Shown: positions 33,867-41,220 of the stretch, piece by piece | How positions within the stretch are numbered: position 1 is the stretch's first letter | Layout: every line of letters starts with the position of its first letter | Origin: an uncultured Ruminococcus sp. | Lineage (GTDB): Bacteria > Bacillota > Clostridia > Oscillospirales > Acutalibacteraceae | Direction: 5' to 3' | Assembly (NCBI GenBank): GCA_902801245.1 | Contig: CADCHW010000020.1 | Location: forward strand, 31,500 to 76,473 | Length of the DNA stretch: 44,974 nucleotides | Translations under genes and position numbers: made by a program | The notes under the pieces: model-generated | What the model was told of the DNA's origin: nothing | Database searches by the model: none | The model's input: only the letters and a program-made list of their open reading frames with translations

Positions 33867-34997
33867 CTATAATTTTTCCAAAATACCGATAAATTCTTTG
33901 AAAGTATCGGCAGAAGCTTCCGACTTCATTTTATACACAAGCTGTTCAAAGGGTTTGTTTTCACGCTCAAAATTATTCTTTACGCTTGCAAGCTTCGGAA
34001 GAAAATCGTGGAAAATCAAATCCTTTTTAAGGGTATCTGTTTCGGTTGAAATAATCTCCTCTGCCGTGTCAAGGCTGCTGAGTTTCAGAGTGTTGTTATC
34101 CTTTGCAAGCTGTTCAAAATAGTCGATGTTTATAACCCTTACTCCGTCAAGCTTCTCAATTGAATTATCGATATCGGGCGGAACGGCAAGGTCAATAAAA
34201 AGTCTGTTTTTCTTATCGGTAAGTCTGTCTTTCAAATCATAAAAAGTCACAGTATAATGCGGACTGGAAGTAGCACTGACAACGCAGTCGGCAGCATTTA
34301 TGTAATCATAGCGGCAGTTGTAATCGACTGTTTCTATGCCGAGTTCCGACAGGAGCTTGTTTCGGGTGTGCTTACGCATAGTTGCTTTGATGGAAATATT
34401 CTTATGTGACGAAAGATTTTTCAGAACGGTAGTACCTATTTTTCCGCTTGCACCGATGACGAGAACTTCAACATTATCTCCGAGCTTTGCGACTTCGTTT
34501 GCGGTCAAGGTTGCGACAGATACGGAGGTTTTTGAAAGCGGAGTTTGAGTTTTGATTTTCTTTGCACAGGCAATTGCCGCCTGAAAAATCATATTCATTT
34601 CATAGGCAACAGTATTATTTTCAAGTGCTATTGCATAGGCATTCTTAGTCTGACCAAGAATTTCATCTTCTCCGATAATCATAGAATCTATACCGCTTGC
34701 AACATTAAACAAGTGCTGCACGGCATTGTCACCGTAAAAGTGCATAGCATATTTTGAAAGAATCTCTTCGGAAATGCCGGCACTTTCGGCGATTTTTCTT
34801 AGTACGATTTTCTCCGATTTATTTTCACCGCAGAAATAAATTTCCGTTCTGTTGCAGGTTGACAGCACAACACATTGCGACACGGTTTTATCGTTTATCA
34901 AATTCTTTGATATTTTAACACATTCTTCGTCCGAAAATTTAAGCTTGCGGCGGATTTCAATATCGGCTTTTTTATAGCTTACGCTGATACAATACAA
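33867..34997 (-). CDS. hemA: Glutamyl-tRNA reductase (HemA)
   Basis: Reduces glutamyl-tRNA to glutamate-1-semialdehyde, the first tetrapyrrole step. 376 aa, at the short end. The catalytic Cys is in VLSTCNRTEIYF, followed by IIGEDEILGQTKNAY and the nucleotide motif VLVIGASGKIGTTVLKNL. The start is TTG 34997 (read as MYCISVSYK) with AGGGGG 8 bases upstream; a rare start here may limit the first enzyme. Confidence 0.95.
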   Translation of the reverse strand: MYCISVSYKKADIEIRRKLKFSDEECVKISKNLINDKTVSQCVVLSTCNRTEIYFCGENKSEKIVLRKIAESAGISEEILSKYAMHFYGDNAVQHLFNVASGIDSMIIGEDEILGQTKNAYAIALENNTVAYEMNMIFQAAIACAKKIKTQTPLSKTSVSVATLTANEVAKLGDNVEVLVIGASGKIGTTVLKNLSSHKNISIKATMRKHTRNKLLSELGIETVDYNCRYDYINAADCVVSATSSPHYTVTFYDLKDRLTDKKNRLFIDLAVPPDIDNSIEKLDGVRVINIDYFEQLAKDNNTLKLSSLDTAEEIISTETDTLKKDLIFHDFLPKLASVKNNFERENKPFEQLVYKMKSEASADTFKEFIGILEKL

Positions 34998-35027
34998 ATT
35001 TTCTTTCCCCCTGTTTTCGGTATACCC

Positions 35028-35081
35028 TATTACATACTAATTTAGTAGTTTTATTTTACTACTATATTTGCGGTTAGTCAA
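35028..35081 (-). promoter_or_regulatory. hemA operon promoter with palindromic operator candidate
   Basis: Minus strand TTGACT (35081-35076), 17-base spacer, TAAAAT (35058-35053). Just downstream is the palindrome TACTAATTTAGTA (plus strand, about 35035-35047), and a TAGTAG/CTACTA inverted pair flanks the -10. This looks like a repressor site; the regulator is unknown. Confidence 0.6.
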
Positions 35082-35188
35082 TATCTTTTTAAATTTTCAG
35101 ATTATTCCACTGTTTAAAAAATCGTTTCTTTATTTGATATTGATAAAATCATACTGTTGTTTTATGCAAATTTATATTTATTAACAAC

Positions 35189-35217
35189 TTGATTTATACG
35201 TATAAAAGACGTATAAT
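35189..35217 (+). promoter_or_regulatory. hicAB promoter with palindrome
   Basis: TTGATT (35189-35194), 17-base spacer, TATAAT (35212-35217). The spacer contains the perfect palindrome TATACGTATA, and ACGTATA recurs next to the -10. HicB antitoxins usually bind such sites to autoregulate. Confidence 0.75.
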
Positions 35218-35236
35218 AATGTTAAGAGGTGAAGTG

Positions 35237-35410
35237 ATGAAACGACGTGATTTAATTAAACTTTTCGAGAAAAACGGCTGGTATTTTCTCAGAGAGGGCG
35301 GCAGACACGATGTTTATACTAACGGAGTACAATCTGAACCGATACCAAGACATCGTGAAATAAATGAACAACTTGCAAAGGCACTTATTAAAAAACACAA
35401 ATTAAAATAA
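35237..35410 (+). CDS. hicA: HicA-type mRNA interferase toxin
   Basis: 57 aa from ATG 35237 (AGAGGTG upstream); the open frame begins 16 codons earlier but inside the promoter. Single double-stranded-RNA-binding-like fold: MKRRDLIKLFEKNGWYFLRE with the catalytic His in GGRHDVYTN and PRHREINEQLAKAL. In the family it cleaves mRNA unless bound by HicB, encoded 29 bases downstream. Confidence 0.93.
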   Translation: MKRRDLIKLFEKNGWYFLREGGRHDVYTNGVQSEPIPRHREINEQLAKALIKKHKLK

Positions 35411-35439
35411 TTTGAATTTCAGTACTAGGAGGTATATTT

Positions 35440-35826
35440 ATGAAAAAAGTTTATCCCGCTGTATTCACACCCGACAATAATCAATACCTTGTCTATGTTC
35501 CCGATTTTGACATTTACACTCAAGGTGAAGATTTGGCAGATGCAATTGATATGGCAAGAGATGCAGTAAATCTTATGGGTATTACTCTTGAAGATGAGGG
35601 CAGGGAAATTCCGTATTCCTCGGACGTTCACACAATCAAACTTGAAGAAAATCAAATCTGCACTCTTATTGACTGTGATTTTGAAGCATACCGCAAAACC
35701 CTCGAAAACCGTTCCGTAAAGAAAAACTGCACTATCCCCTCGTGGCTCAACGAAAAAGCAGAAGCCGCACATATCAACTTTTCGGCTGTTTTACAGGAAG
35801 CTTTGAAAAGTAAATTGAATCTTTAA
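35440..35826 (+). CDS. hicB: HicB-type antitoxin
   Basis: 128 aa. N-terminal HicB fold: YPAVFTPDNNQYLVYVPDF, GEDLADAIDMARDAVNLMG. The C-terminus has a DNA-binding-like helix pair (PSWLNEKAEAAHINFSAVLQ). It neutralises HicA and likely represses the operon. AGGAGG ribosome site 10 bases before the ATG. Confidence 0.93.
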   Translation: MKKVYPAVFTPDNNQYLVYVPDFDIYTQGEDLADAIDMARDAVNLMGITLEDEGREIPYSSDVHTIKLEENQICTLIDCDFEAYRKTLENRSVKKNCTIPSWLNEKAEAAHINFSAVLQEALKSKLNL

Positions 35827-35835
35827 CTTTTTCAA

Positions 35836-35869
35836 TGCCCGAATAAAATCGGGCAATTTTTTTATTTAA
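35836..35869 (+). terminator. Terminator after hicB
   Basis: Perfect 7-bp stem TGCCCGA/TCGGGCA with loop ATAAAA, followed by ATTTTTTTATTT. Confidence 0.9.
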
Positions 35870-35874
35870 AGCTA

Positions 35875-35903
35875 TTGACATTCTCGAAAGTGCATTGTAT
35901 AAT
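35875..35903 (+). promoter_or_regulatory. Consensus promoter of the abrB-acyltransferase unit
   Basis: TTGACA (35875-35880), 17-base spacer, TATAAT (35898-35903): exact consensus, directly after the hicB terminator and 49 bases before the abrB-type ATG. Confidence 0.88.
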
Positions 35904-35951
35904 AAGTATGAAAAGTATAACTTTATTTATTAATATATTGGAGGTACAATT

Positions 35952-36170
35952 ATGAAAAGCAAAAAAGAAAACAACAGATACGCAGGCGTATGCAAAGTCG
36001 GCGAAAAGGGTCAAATCGTGATTCCAAAGGCTGTTCGTGATATGTTCGACATCAATCCCGGAGATTCCGTAATTGTTCTCTGCGACAAGAAAAAGGGCAT
36101 TGCTATTATTAAATCCGATATAATTACGGATTTAACGGACAGTATTCTCGGCGGCGGCAGCGAGGAATAA
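35952..36170 (+). CDS. AbrB/SpoVT-type transcriptional regulator
   Basis: 72 aa with the swapped-hairpin AbrB domain: YAGVCKVGEKGQIVIPKAVR, DMFDINPGDSVIVLCDKKKG. Dimeric DNA-binding protein of the transition-state regulator type. Its target is unknown; it is probably cotranscribed with the acyltransferase 20 bases downstream. Strong GGAGGT site. Confidence 0.93.
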   Translation: MKSKKENNRYAGVCKVGEKGQIVIPKAVRDMFDINPGDSVIVLCDKKKGIAIIKSDIITDLTDSILGGGSEE

Positions 36171-36190
36171 GATATTTTGGAGGGTTTATG

Positions 36191-37276
36191 ATGAACAACA
36201 GAAAGTATTATTTAGATAACATTCGGTGGATAACCGTTTGTTTGGTGGTTGTTTACCACATCATTTATGTATTCAATTGCAGCGATGTTATTTCAAATAT
36301 TCCCATTAAGAGCGACTACCCTATTTTGGACAGCTTTCTTGTTTTTGTGTATCCGTGGTTTATGTGTCTGCTGTTTGTTGTGTCGGGAATTTCGAGCCGG
36401 CTTGCCTTATCAAAAAGGACAGATAAAGAATTTATTCGGGAACGCTGTTCAAAAATTCTTGTGCCGTCAATATTCGGTACGTTTATTTACGGTTGGCTGT
36501 CGGGGTTTATTACAAATCAATACACGGATATATTCGACGGAAAAGGCGATGAAGTTCCCGGGGCGGTTAAGTATCTGATTTATTCGCTTATGGGCATAGG
36601 TCCTTTGTGGTTTGCACACGTTGTATTTGTTGCGTCGGTACTGCTGCTTATCGTTAGAAAACTTGATAAGAACGATAAGTTTTGGAATATCTGCGGAAAA
36701 ACAAATTATCTTGTTCTTTTCCTGTTGACCTCCGCTGTATGGGGAAGCTCGTTCCTCCTGAATACTCCGATGATAACAATTTACAGATTCGGAATTTATC
36801 TGTTTATGTTCTTTCTCGGTTACTTTGTTTTTTCACATGATGAGGTTATTGATAAGCTGAAAAAAATCGCCGTTCCTATGGGAATTTTGTCGGCTGCGGT
36901 CGGCATTGGATATACTGTATTTTACTACGGTCAAAATTATGCGGATTCAGCTGTTCTCAAAAGTGTGTTCACAAATATTTACCTGTGGATTGCGGTACTT
37001 GCCATTCTTGGACTGGGAGCGAAATTTCTCGATTTCGGCAATAAGTTTACTGTTTATATGACTAAGAATAACTTTGCGTTTTATGTTCTGCATTATACGG
37101 TTATTTTGGTTATAGCTTATCTGAGTACAACTTATCTTAAGCCGTCAATATTTGCGGTCAATTATTTGCTTATGCTTTTGGGTTCTGTAACGGTTCTTCC
37201 GCTGCTGACAGAGATTGTGAAAAGGATTCCCGTTCTTAGAAAGCTTGTTCTGGGAATTTCAAAAAAGAAAAAATAA
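36191..37276 (+). CDS. Acyltransferase family 3 membrane protein
   Basis: 361 aa with about ten hydrophobic segments. N-terminus YYLDNIRWITVCLVVVYHII with the family-typical Arg and catalytic His; ISSRLALSKRTDKEFIRERC follows, typical of O-acyltransferases. It probably acetylates a surface sugar or peptidoglycan. ATG 36191 is preferred over 36188 for spacing from GGAGGG. Confidence 0.9.
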   Translation: MNNRKYYLDNIRWITVCLVVVYHIIYVFNCSDVISNIPIKSDYPILDSFLVFVYPWFMCLLFVVSGISSRLALSKRTDKEFIRERCSKILVPSIFGTFIYGWLSGFITNQYTDIFDGKGDEVPGAVKYLIYSLMGIGPLWFAHVVFVASVLLLIVRKLDKNDKFWNICGKTNYLVLFLLTSAVWGSSFLLNTPMITIYRFGIYLFMFFLGYFVFSHDEVIDKLKKIAVPMGILSAAVGIGYTVFYYGQNYADSAVLKSVFTNIYLWIAVLAILGLGAKFLDFGNKFTVYMTKNNFAFYVLHYTVILVIAYLSTTYLKPSIFAVNYLLMLLGSVTVLPLLTEIVKRIPVLRKLVLGISKKKK

Positions 37277-37283
37277 CAAAACA

Positions 37284-37326
37284 CAAAACGGACGAGTCTG
37301 TAAAAAACAGTCACTCGCCCGTTTTG
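37284..37326. terminator. Terminator between convergent acyltransferase and spoIIIAH
   Basis: Imperfect stem CAAAACGGACGAGTCTGT / ACAGTCACTCGCCCGTTTTG. It serves the plus-strand unit and possibly spoIIIAH, whose stop is 22 bases away. Confidence 0.75.
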
Positions 37327-37347
37327 CAATTTAGGAGAAAAATCACG

Positions 37348-37935
37348 TTAGATTTGTGTTACTCTGATTTTATCAAACTCAATTCCGCTCTGCCCCATAA
37401 CGATATCTTTAATAGCAATAAGCAAGTCGGATTTAAGCTCCTTTCCTGTCACAACGACACTGCATTCCCCATTCTGGATAAATGCAACGCAGTCCTCAAA
37501 ACCTTTTGCTTTGACAAGGTTTTCGATATTGCCCTGCTGCTGTACTATGTTTGAAAGGTCGTTAAGCTGCTTGACAGCCTCTTCCTTGCCCTTTCCGCTT
37601 GTTTCGGTAGCTTCAACAATACTCCTTGCAAGCTCAATCATTTCGTCCTGAGTTTGCTTGCGTTCAAGGCGTACTCTTGAGAAATAGTCCTCCGTTTCGG
37701 ATAGCTCGGAGGTTACGCTTGAAGTCTTTGAAGATGTGTCGGACTTGGCTTTTTTTGAAGCCGTGTCGGAGGTTGCTATGTTTGCGTTTACGTAATGTGC
37801 AACTCCCAAATCATCATCATTGTTCTTGACATCAAGCTTATCGGCATTCGCTCCGAACTGCCAATTGAGATAAACCGCCGCTCCAAGCGACACAACAAGT
37901 GCTGACATAATTAATTCTCTTTTTCCGAAACTCAT
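37348..37935 (-). CDS. spoIIIAH: Stage III sporulation protein AH (SpoIIIAH)
   Basis: Part of the channel between mother cell and forespore, partner of SpoIIQ. 195 aa: short N-terminus, one membrane helix (ELIMSALVVSLGAAVYLNWQ), a Ser/Thr-rich linker, then the conserved C-terminal domain (DYFSRVRLERKQTQDEMIEL, VKAKGFEDCVAFIQNGECSV). Separated from spoIIIAG by 412 bases with repeat copies, unlike the usual tight operon. Confidence 0.93.
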   Translation of the reverse strand: MSFGKRELIMSALVVSLGAAVYLNWQFGANADKLDVKNNDDDLGVAHYVNANIATSDTASKKAKSDTSSKTSSVTSELSETEDYFSRVRLERKQTQDEMIELARSIVEATETSGKGKEEAVKQLNDLSNIVQQQGNIENLVKAKGFEDCVAFIQNGECSVVVTGKELKSDLLIAIKDIVMGQSGIEFDKIRVTQI

Positions 37936-38142
37936 ATTTTACCTCCAAAAAATTGTAAATATTAGCTTATTGTACAACGTCCGCAAAAAATGAACGAAGA
38001 CCCGATATTGTTTATTGTTAAACTAATATTATTATACAAAGCATTTTATTCATAAATTAAAAAATTTAAGATTTATTTTCTAAAAATCAACTATAGCTAA
38101 GGATATGTTAAGATAATTTATTGGTATGATTGTTATTTCCTT
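37936..38142. other. AT-rich spacer without visible gene
   Basis: No credible coding frame. It holds the spoIIIAH ribosome site (GGAGGT in minus sense) at its left end and probably a promoter for it, which I cannot define. Confidence 0.5.
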
Positions 38143-38345
38143 AATAAAGTTGGTCAAAAATTACCGCACTAAAATCAACTCTCGGTCGGGTTCGTAAATT
38201 CACGTAAAGAAAAAAACTTTATTCACGTGTTTAAAAATAAAGTTGGTCAAAAACTACCGCACTAAAATCAACTCTCGGTCGGGTAATAAAAGCTATGGAT
38301 AAAATAAACTATCTTCACGTGTTAAAAAAACGTGTTAAAAAAATG
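38143..38345. repeat. Two tandem copies of repeat family A, inverse orientation, in the spoIIIAG-AH gap
   Basis: A 48-base unit (AATAAAGTTGGTCAAAAA...CTCTCGGTCGGG) occurs at 38143-38190 and again at 38236-38283 with one difference, 93 bases apart. Each is followed by CACGT(GTTT/AAAG)-type modules. At the right end CGTGTTAAAAAAA is tandemly repeated (38318-38330, 38331-38343) and degenerates at 38344. The reverse complement matches the copies at 19880, 25745 and 26609. Confidence 0.85.
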
Positions 38346-38347
38346 TG

Positions 38348-38911
38348 TTAAAAAGTTACGTAGACTTTGCCGCTGGATATATTTAAAACGCTTGCAACAG
38401 CTTGAGTAATTTTTTCCCTTGTGACAGAATTTCCTCCGCCGTCGCAAACCACAAGCACACCTCGTATTTTCGGCATAACCTGCTTTTGAAGTACTGTCTG
38501 TTCGCTTCCGTCTTTGCTTCTGATAATCACGTATTCGTTTTCCTCCTTGTATTCGGTTTCACTTTCGACAGCATTTTCGTCGCTGTTGTTGACTGATTTT
38601 TCGTTGACATTTTTTTCCAGAATATAAACGTCCTCAATCGTGCTGTCCATTGTGATGAGAATTTCCACTTTCCCTGCACCGTCTATTGCGGAAACTATCC
38701 TTGTAAGCTCCTCTTCAAGCTGCTTTCGATAGCTCTCGACCGTCAAAGGTTCACTTTCCTGAGGCACGGATTCTTCCGTGCTACCGCTTTCAGTATGTAT
38801 GAAATTGGATAAAAAAATCAATACTATCCCGGCTATCCCGAGAACAACAATAAAAGTTCGTTTTTTATCCGCCGATACATTCGACAATATTTTTTTAATA
38901 TCCAATTTCAT
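38348..38911 (-). CDS. spoIIIAG: Stage III sporulation protein AG (SpoIIIAG)
   Basis: Ring-forming channel component in the mother-cell membrane. 187 aa: a membrane helix at about residues 19-36 (TFIVVLGIAGIVLIFLSNFI) and a C-terminal ring-building domain (AGKVEILITMDSTIEDVYIL, KIRGVLVVCDGGGNSVTREK, VASVLNISSGKVYVT). Overlaps spoIIIAF by 17 bases. Sigma-E control is known for the family. Confidence 0.93.
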   Translation of the reverse strand: MKLDIKKILSNVSADKKRTFIVVLGIAGIVLIFLSNFIHTESGSTEESVPQESEPLTVESYRKQLEEELTRIVSAIDGAGKVEILITMDSTIEDVYILEKNVNEKSVNNSDENAVESETEYKEENEYVIIRSKDGSEQTVLQKQVMPKIRGVLVVCDGGGNSVTREKITQAVASVLNISSGKVYVTF

Positions 38912-39386
38912 TTTTTGTTCCTTTCTGTCTTATTATTACGTCTGCATCAAGTCCGAGAGTTCTGTAAATTTCATCGGCTGTTTCATCAATTCGGTCGGTG
39001 TATTCGGGAGATAAAGTGATTCTCACCTTGTCAATAAATATGCAGTTGTCCTCGTTAATATCCGTATGCACGTAAATATTTTTTGCTTTAACATCAATGT
39101 CGTCAAGACATTTTTCAATCAGTATTTTCACGTTGCTTTTGAACATCTCGTCCGTTGTGCGGTTAAGCCAGTCTGTATTTTCATTCAATAAATCCGTTTC
39201 GCTTTTTATCTCTATTGCCGCAAGCTCAATATTTTCAATCGGTGATATGAAGCAAGTTACAACAACAAGTCCCAACACAAAATATACCGATTTCTTTACA
39301 TTTCCCTCGGGAAGCAGATTTTCCGCAACTGCAATTGCCACCGCACATACACACAGTTCAACTATCCATAAATTCAATCCGTTCAT
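38895..39386 (-). CDS. spoIIIAF: Stage III sporulation protein AF (SpoIIIAF)
   Basis: 163 aa with two N-terminal membrane helices (VELCVCAVAIAVAENLLPEG, KKSVYFVLGLVVVTCFISPI) and a soluble domain with YVHTDINEDNCIFIDKVRIT. Accessory membrane part of the SpoIIIA channel. Its ATG follows the spoIIIAE stop directly. Confidence 0.9.
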   Translation of the reverse strand: MNGLNLWIVELCVCAVAIAVAENLLPEGNVKKSVYFVLGLVVVTCFISPIENIELAAIEIKSETDLLNENTDWLNRTTDEMFKSNVKILIEKCLDDIDVKAKNIYVHTDINEDNCIFIDKVRITLSPEYTDRIDETADEIYRTLGLDADVIIRQKGTKNEIGY

Positions 39387-40559
39387 TCAACCACCAACTA
39401 TTATAATAATCGCAGTACTGATAATATAAATTACCATTGTACAGAGAAGAATCGCACATATTGTGGAAACCGCTGCCGCCAGAGAATTAAGGAGTGATGA
39501 AGTTTTTCCGATATTAAAAATATCACAGACAGAAATGCTTACGGCAATTACAAACTGCCAGATAACACACTTCGCAACGGCAGGCAAAAATATAGCAAAC
39601 ACTGCCGCCATTGCAGCAACTCCGACACCAGATTTCAACACCGTGACACAGCTTATAACTGTCTGATAAGCATCGCTCAGAGCACCGCCCACTAACGGAA
39701 CAAAGTTACTTATTGCAAATTTTACTGCCTTGTTTGAAATGCTGTCCTCTGAAACGGCGACTATGGATTTCATAGTCATAAACGCAACAAACAGAGACAT
39801 ACAAAATGTCAAAATCCATTTTATGGTTTTCTTGAAGAGATTTATTATGCCGTCAAGGGAAACCTTAGTTGATACGGAAGTTACAATTGACATTGATATA
39901 ATGCACTTTAAAAGCGGAATAATTATTTTTGATTCTATCTGTAAAATCGCATTGCTGACATAAATCATCACACCGTAAAACATACTTCCGCTCAAAGGCT
40001 GACCCGAGGTGATTATAAGTGTTGTAATAACTGGTACATAGAGCAGCATAAATTGACTTGCGTTTATAATTGTTTCCGACAATGTATCTATTAAAACAAG
40101 CATTGAGGGGGCTAAAATTGACACCATACAGAGTGCGGAAATTACCGAAAGTGTACTGTCGAGAGAGCTGCTTAAAGAACTGCTTTTGAGTGTGTCGAAC
40201 ATTGCAGTAATCAGAATAATTCCTATGACGCAAATTAGGATTCTCAACGGTTCTAAAATATTTTCTTTTAATATGTAAACAATTCCCTCAAATATAGTTT
40301 CAATTGTGACTTTATCGGTACTGCCGGGTTTGAAGTTTTCAAATTTTATTTCACTGAGAAATCCCCTCGCTTCCTCGGGGATATTGTAATAAAGCTCGTC
40401 CGCCCCTACTTCGTGATAAAGTCTGTCGATAATCTCGGCGGTATCGCTGCTCTCGGTGAGTTCTTCGGCTTGCACGGTGATTGTATCGGCTGAGATTATT
40501 AATACTAGTATTGAAAATATGACAAGATATTTATAAAAACAGCTGTTCAATTTTTTCAC
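39387..40559 (-). CDS. spoIIIAE: Stage III sporulation protein AE (SpoIIIAE)
   Basis: Multi-pass membrane protein of the feeding channel. 390 aa, GTG start, signal peptide (residues 1 to about 31, cut near VQAEE). Conserved GSMFYGVMIYVSNAILQIES, FKKTIKWILTFCMSLFVAFM and FVPLVGGALSDAYQTVISCV. In most spore formers spoIIIAA-AD lie directly upstream; here a terminator and dpaB do. Confidence 0.93.
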   Translation of the reverse strand: MKKLNSCFYKYLVIFSILVLIISADTITVQAEELTESSDTAEIIDRLYHEVGADELYYNIPEEARGFLSEIKFENFKPGSTDKVTIETIFEGIVYILKENILEPLRILICVIGIILITAMFDTLKSSSLSSSLDSTLSVISALCMVSILAPSMLVLIDTLSETIINASQFMLLYVPVITTLIITSGQPLSGSMFYGVMIYVSNAILQIESKIIIPLLKCIISMSIVTSVSTKVSLDGIINLFKKTIKWILTFCMSLFVAFMTMKSIVAVSEDSISNKAVKFAISNFVPLVGGALSDAYQTVISCVTVLKSGVGVAAMAAVFAIFLPAVAKCVIWQFVIAVSISVCDIFNIGKTSSLLNSLAAAVSTICAILLCTMVIYIISTAIIIIVGG

Positions 40560-40582
40560 TTCCGTTTGTTATTTAATAAATT

Positions 40583-40633
40583 TATATTCAAAAAAAGAAA
40601 AAATTATTCCCCCGAATATATTATCCGGGAGAA
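40583..40633 (-). terminator. Terminator between dpaB and spoIIIAE
   Basis: Minus-strand stem TTCTCCCGGA/TTCGGGGGAA (one G-U pair) at 40633-40606, followed by TAATTTTTTCTTTTTTT. It would end dpaA-dpaB transcription, so spoIIIAE-AH should have its own promoter in the remaining bases. Confidence 0.8.
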
Positions 40634-40647
40634 CGTTTAAAATTTAT

Positions 40648-41220
40648 TTACAAAAATACAGGCTGTAACTGTTTATGTTCAAGTGCAAGCTCAAGAGCTT
40701 TAGGGATAAGCGAAAAATCCGCAACAAGCGAATTTGGTTTCTTCTCGTAATCGTCCTGTCGGAGCGGTACGAAGAAAATGTTTTTCCTGTTGAGCATATA
40801 GCCGATATTCTTCGCCGTTGCCCCCAAGGCATCGTTTGTAGCAAGAGTAATAAGCACGGGACGTAAAATTCTCAAGTGCGACTTAGCCGCCATTGTAACA
40901 GATGTATCGGTAATTCCGTTTGTCATTTTTGCAAGCGTATTGCCTGTGCAGGGCGAAATCAAAATTATGTCACACATTTTTTTCGGACCTATCGGCTCGG
41001 CTTCCTTAATGGTGTGAATAACTTTCTTCCCGGTTATATCCTCAATTGTTTTGACAATATCCTCACTCTTACCGAAGCGTGTATCAATACCGTAAGCATT
41101 CTCGGACATTATCGGCAAAATATCATAACCCTGTTCAACAAGGTGCATAAGCTGTTCTATCGATTTTTCAAACGTACAGTACGAGCCGCACATCGCAAAG
41201 CCGATTGTCACCTTTTTCAC
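40648..41220 (-). CDS. dpaB: Dipicolinate synthase subunit B (SpoVFB/DpaB)
   Basis: Flavoprotein-like subunit of dipicolinate synthase, making the calcium chelator of the spore core. 190 aa: VTIGFAMCGSYCTFEKSIEQ, PIMSENAYGIDTRFGKSED, ISPCTGNTLAKMTNGITDT and TNDALGATAKNIGYMLNRKN. Overlaps dpaA by 4 bases (ATGA). Confidence 0.95.
   Translation of the reverse strand: MKKVTIGFAMCGSYCTFEKSIEQLMHLVEQGYDILPIMSENAYGIDTRFGKSEDIVKTIEDITGKKVIHTIKEAEPIGPKKMCDIILISPCTGNTLAKMTNGITDTSVTMAAKSHLRILRPVLITLATNDALGATAKNIGYMLNRKNIFFVPLRQDDYEKKPNSLVADFSLIPKALELALEHKQLQPVFL

Noticed and set aside
38143..38283. Two 48-base direct repeats considered as a CRISPR array
   Set aside because: Only two units, the intervening 45 bases contain another repeat module, no cas genes, and the same unit occurs singly elsewhere.
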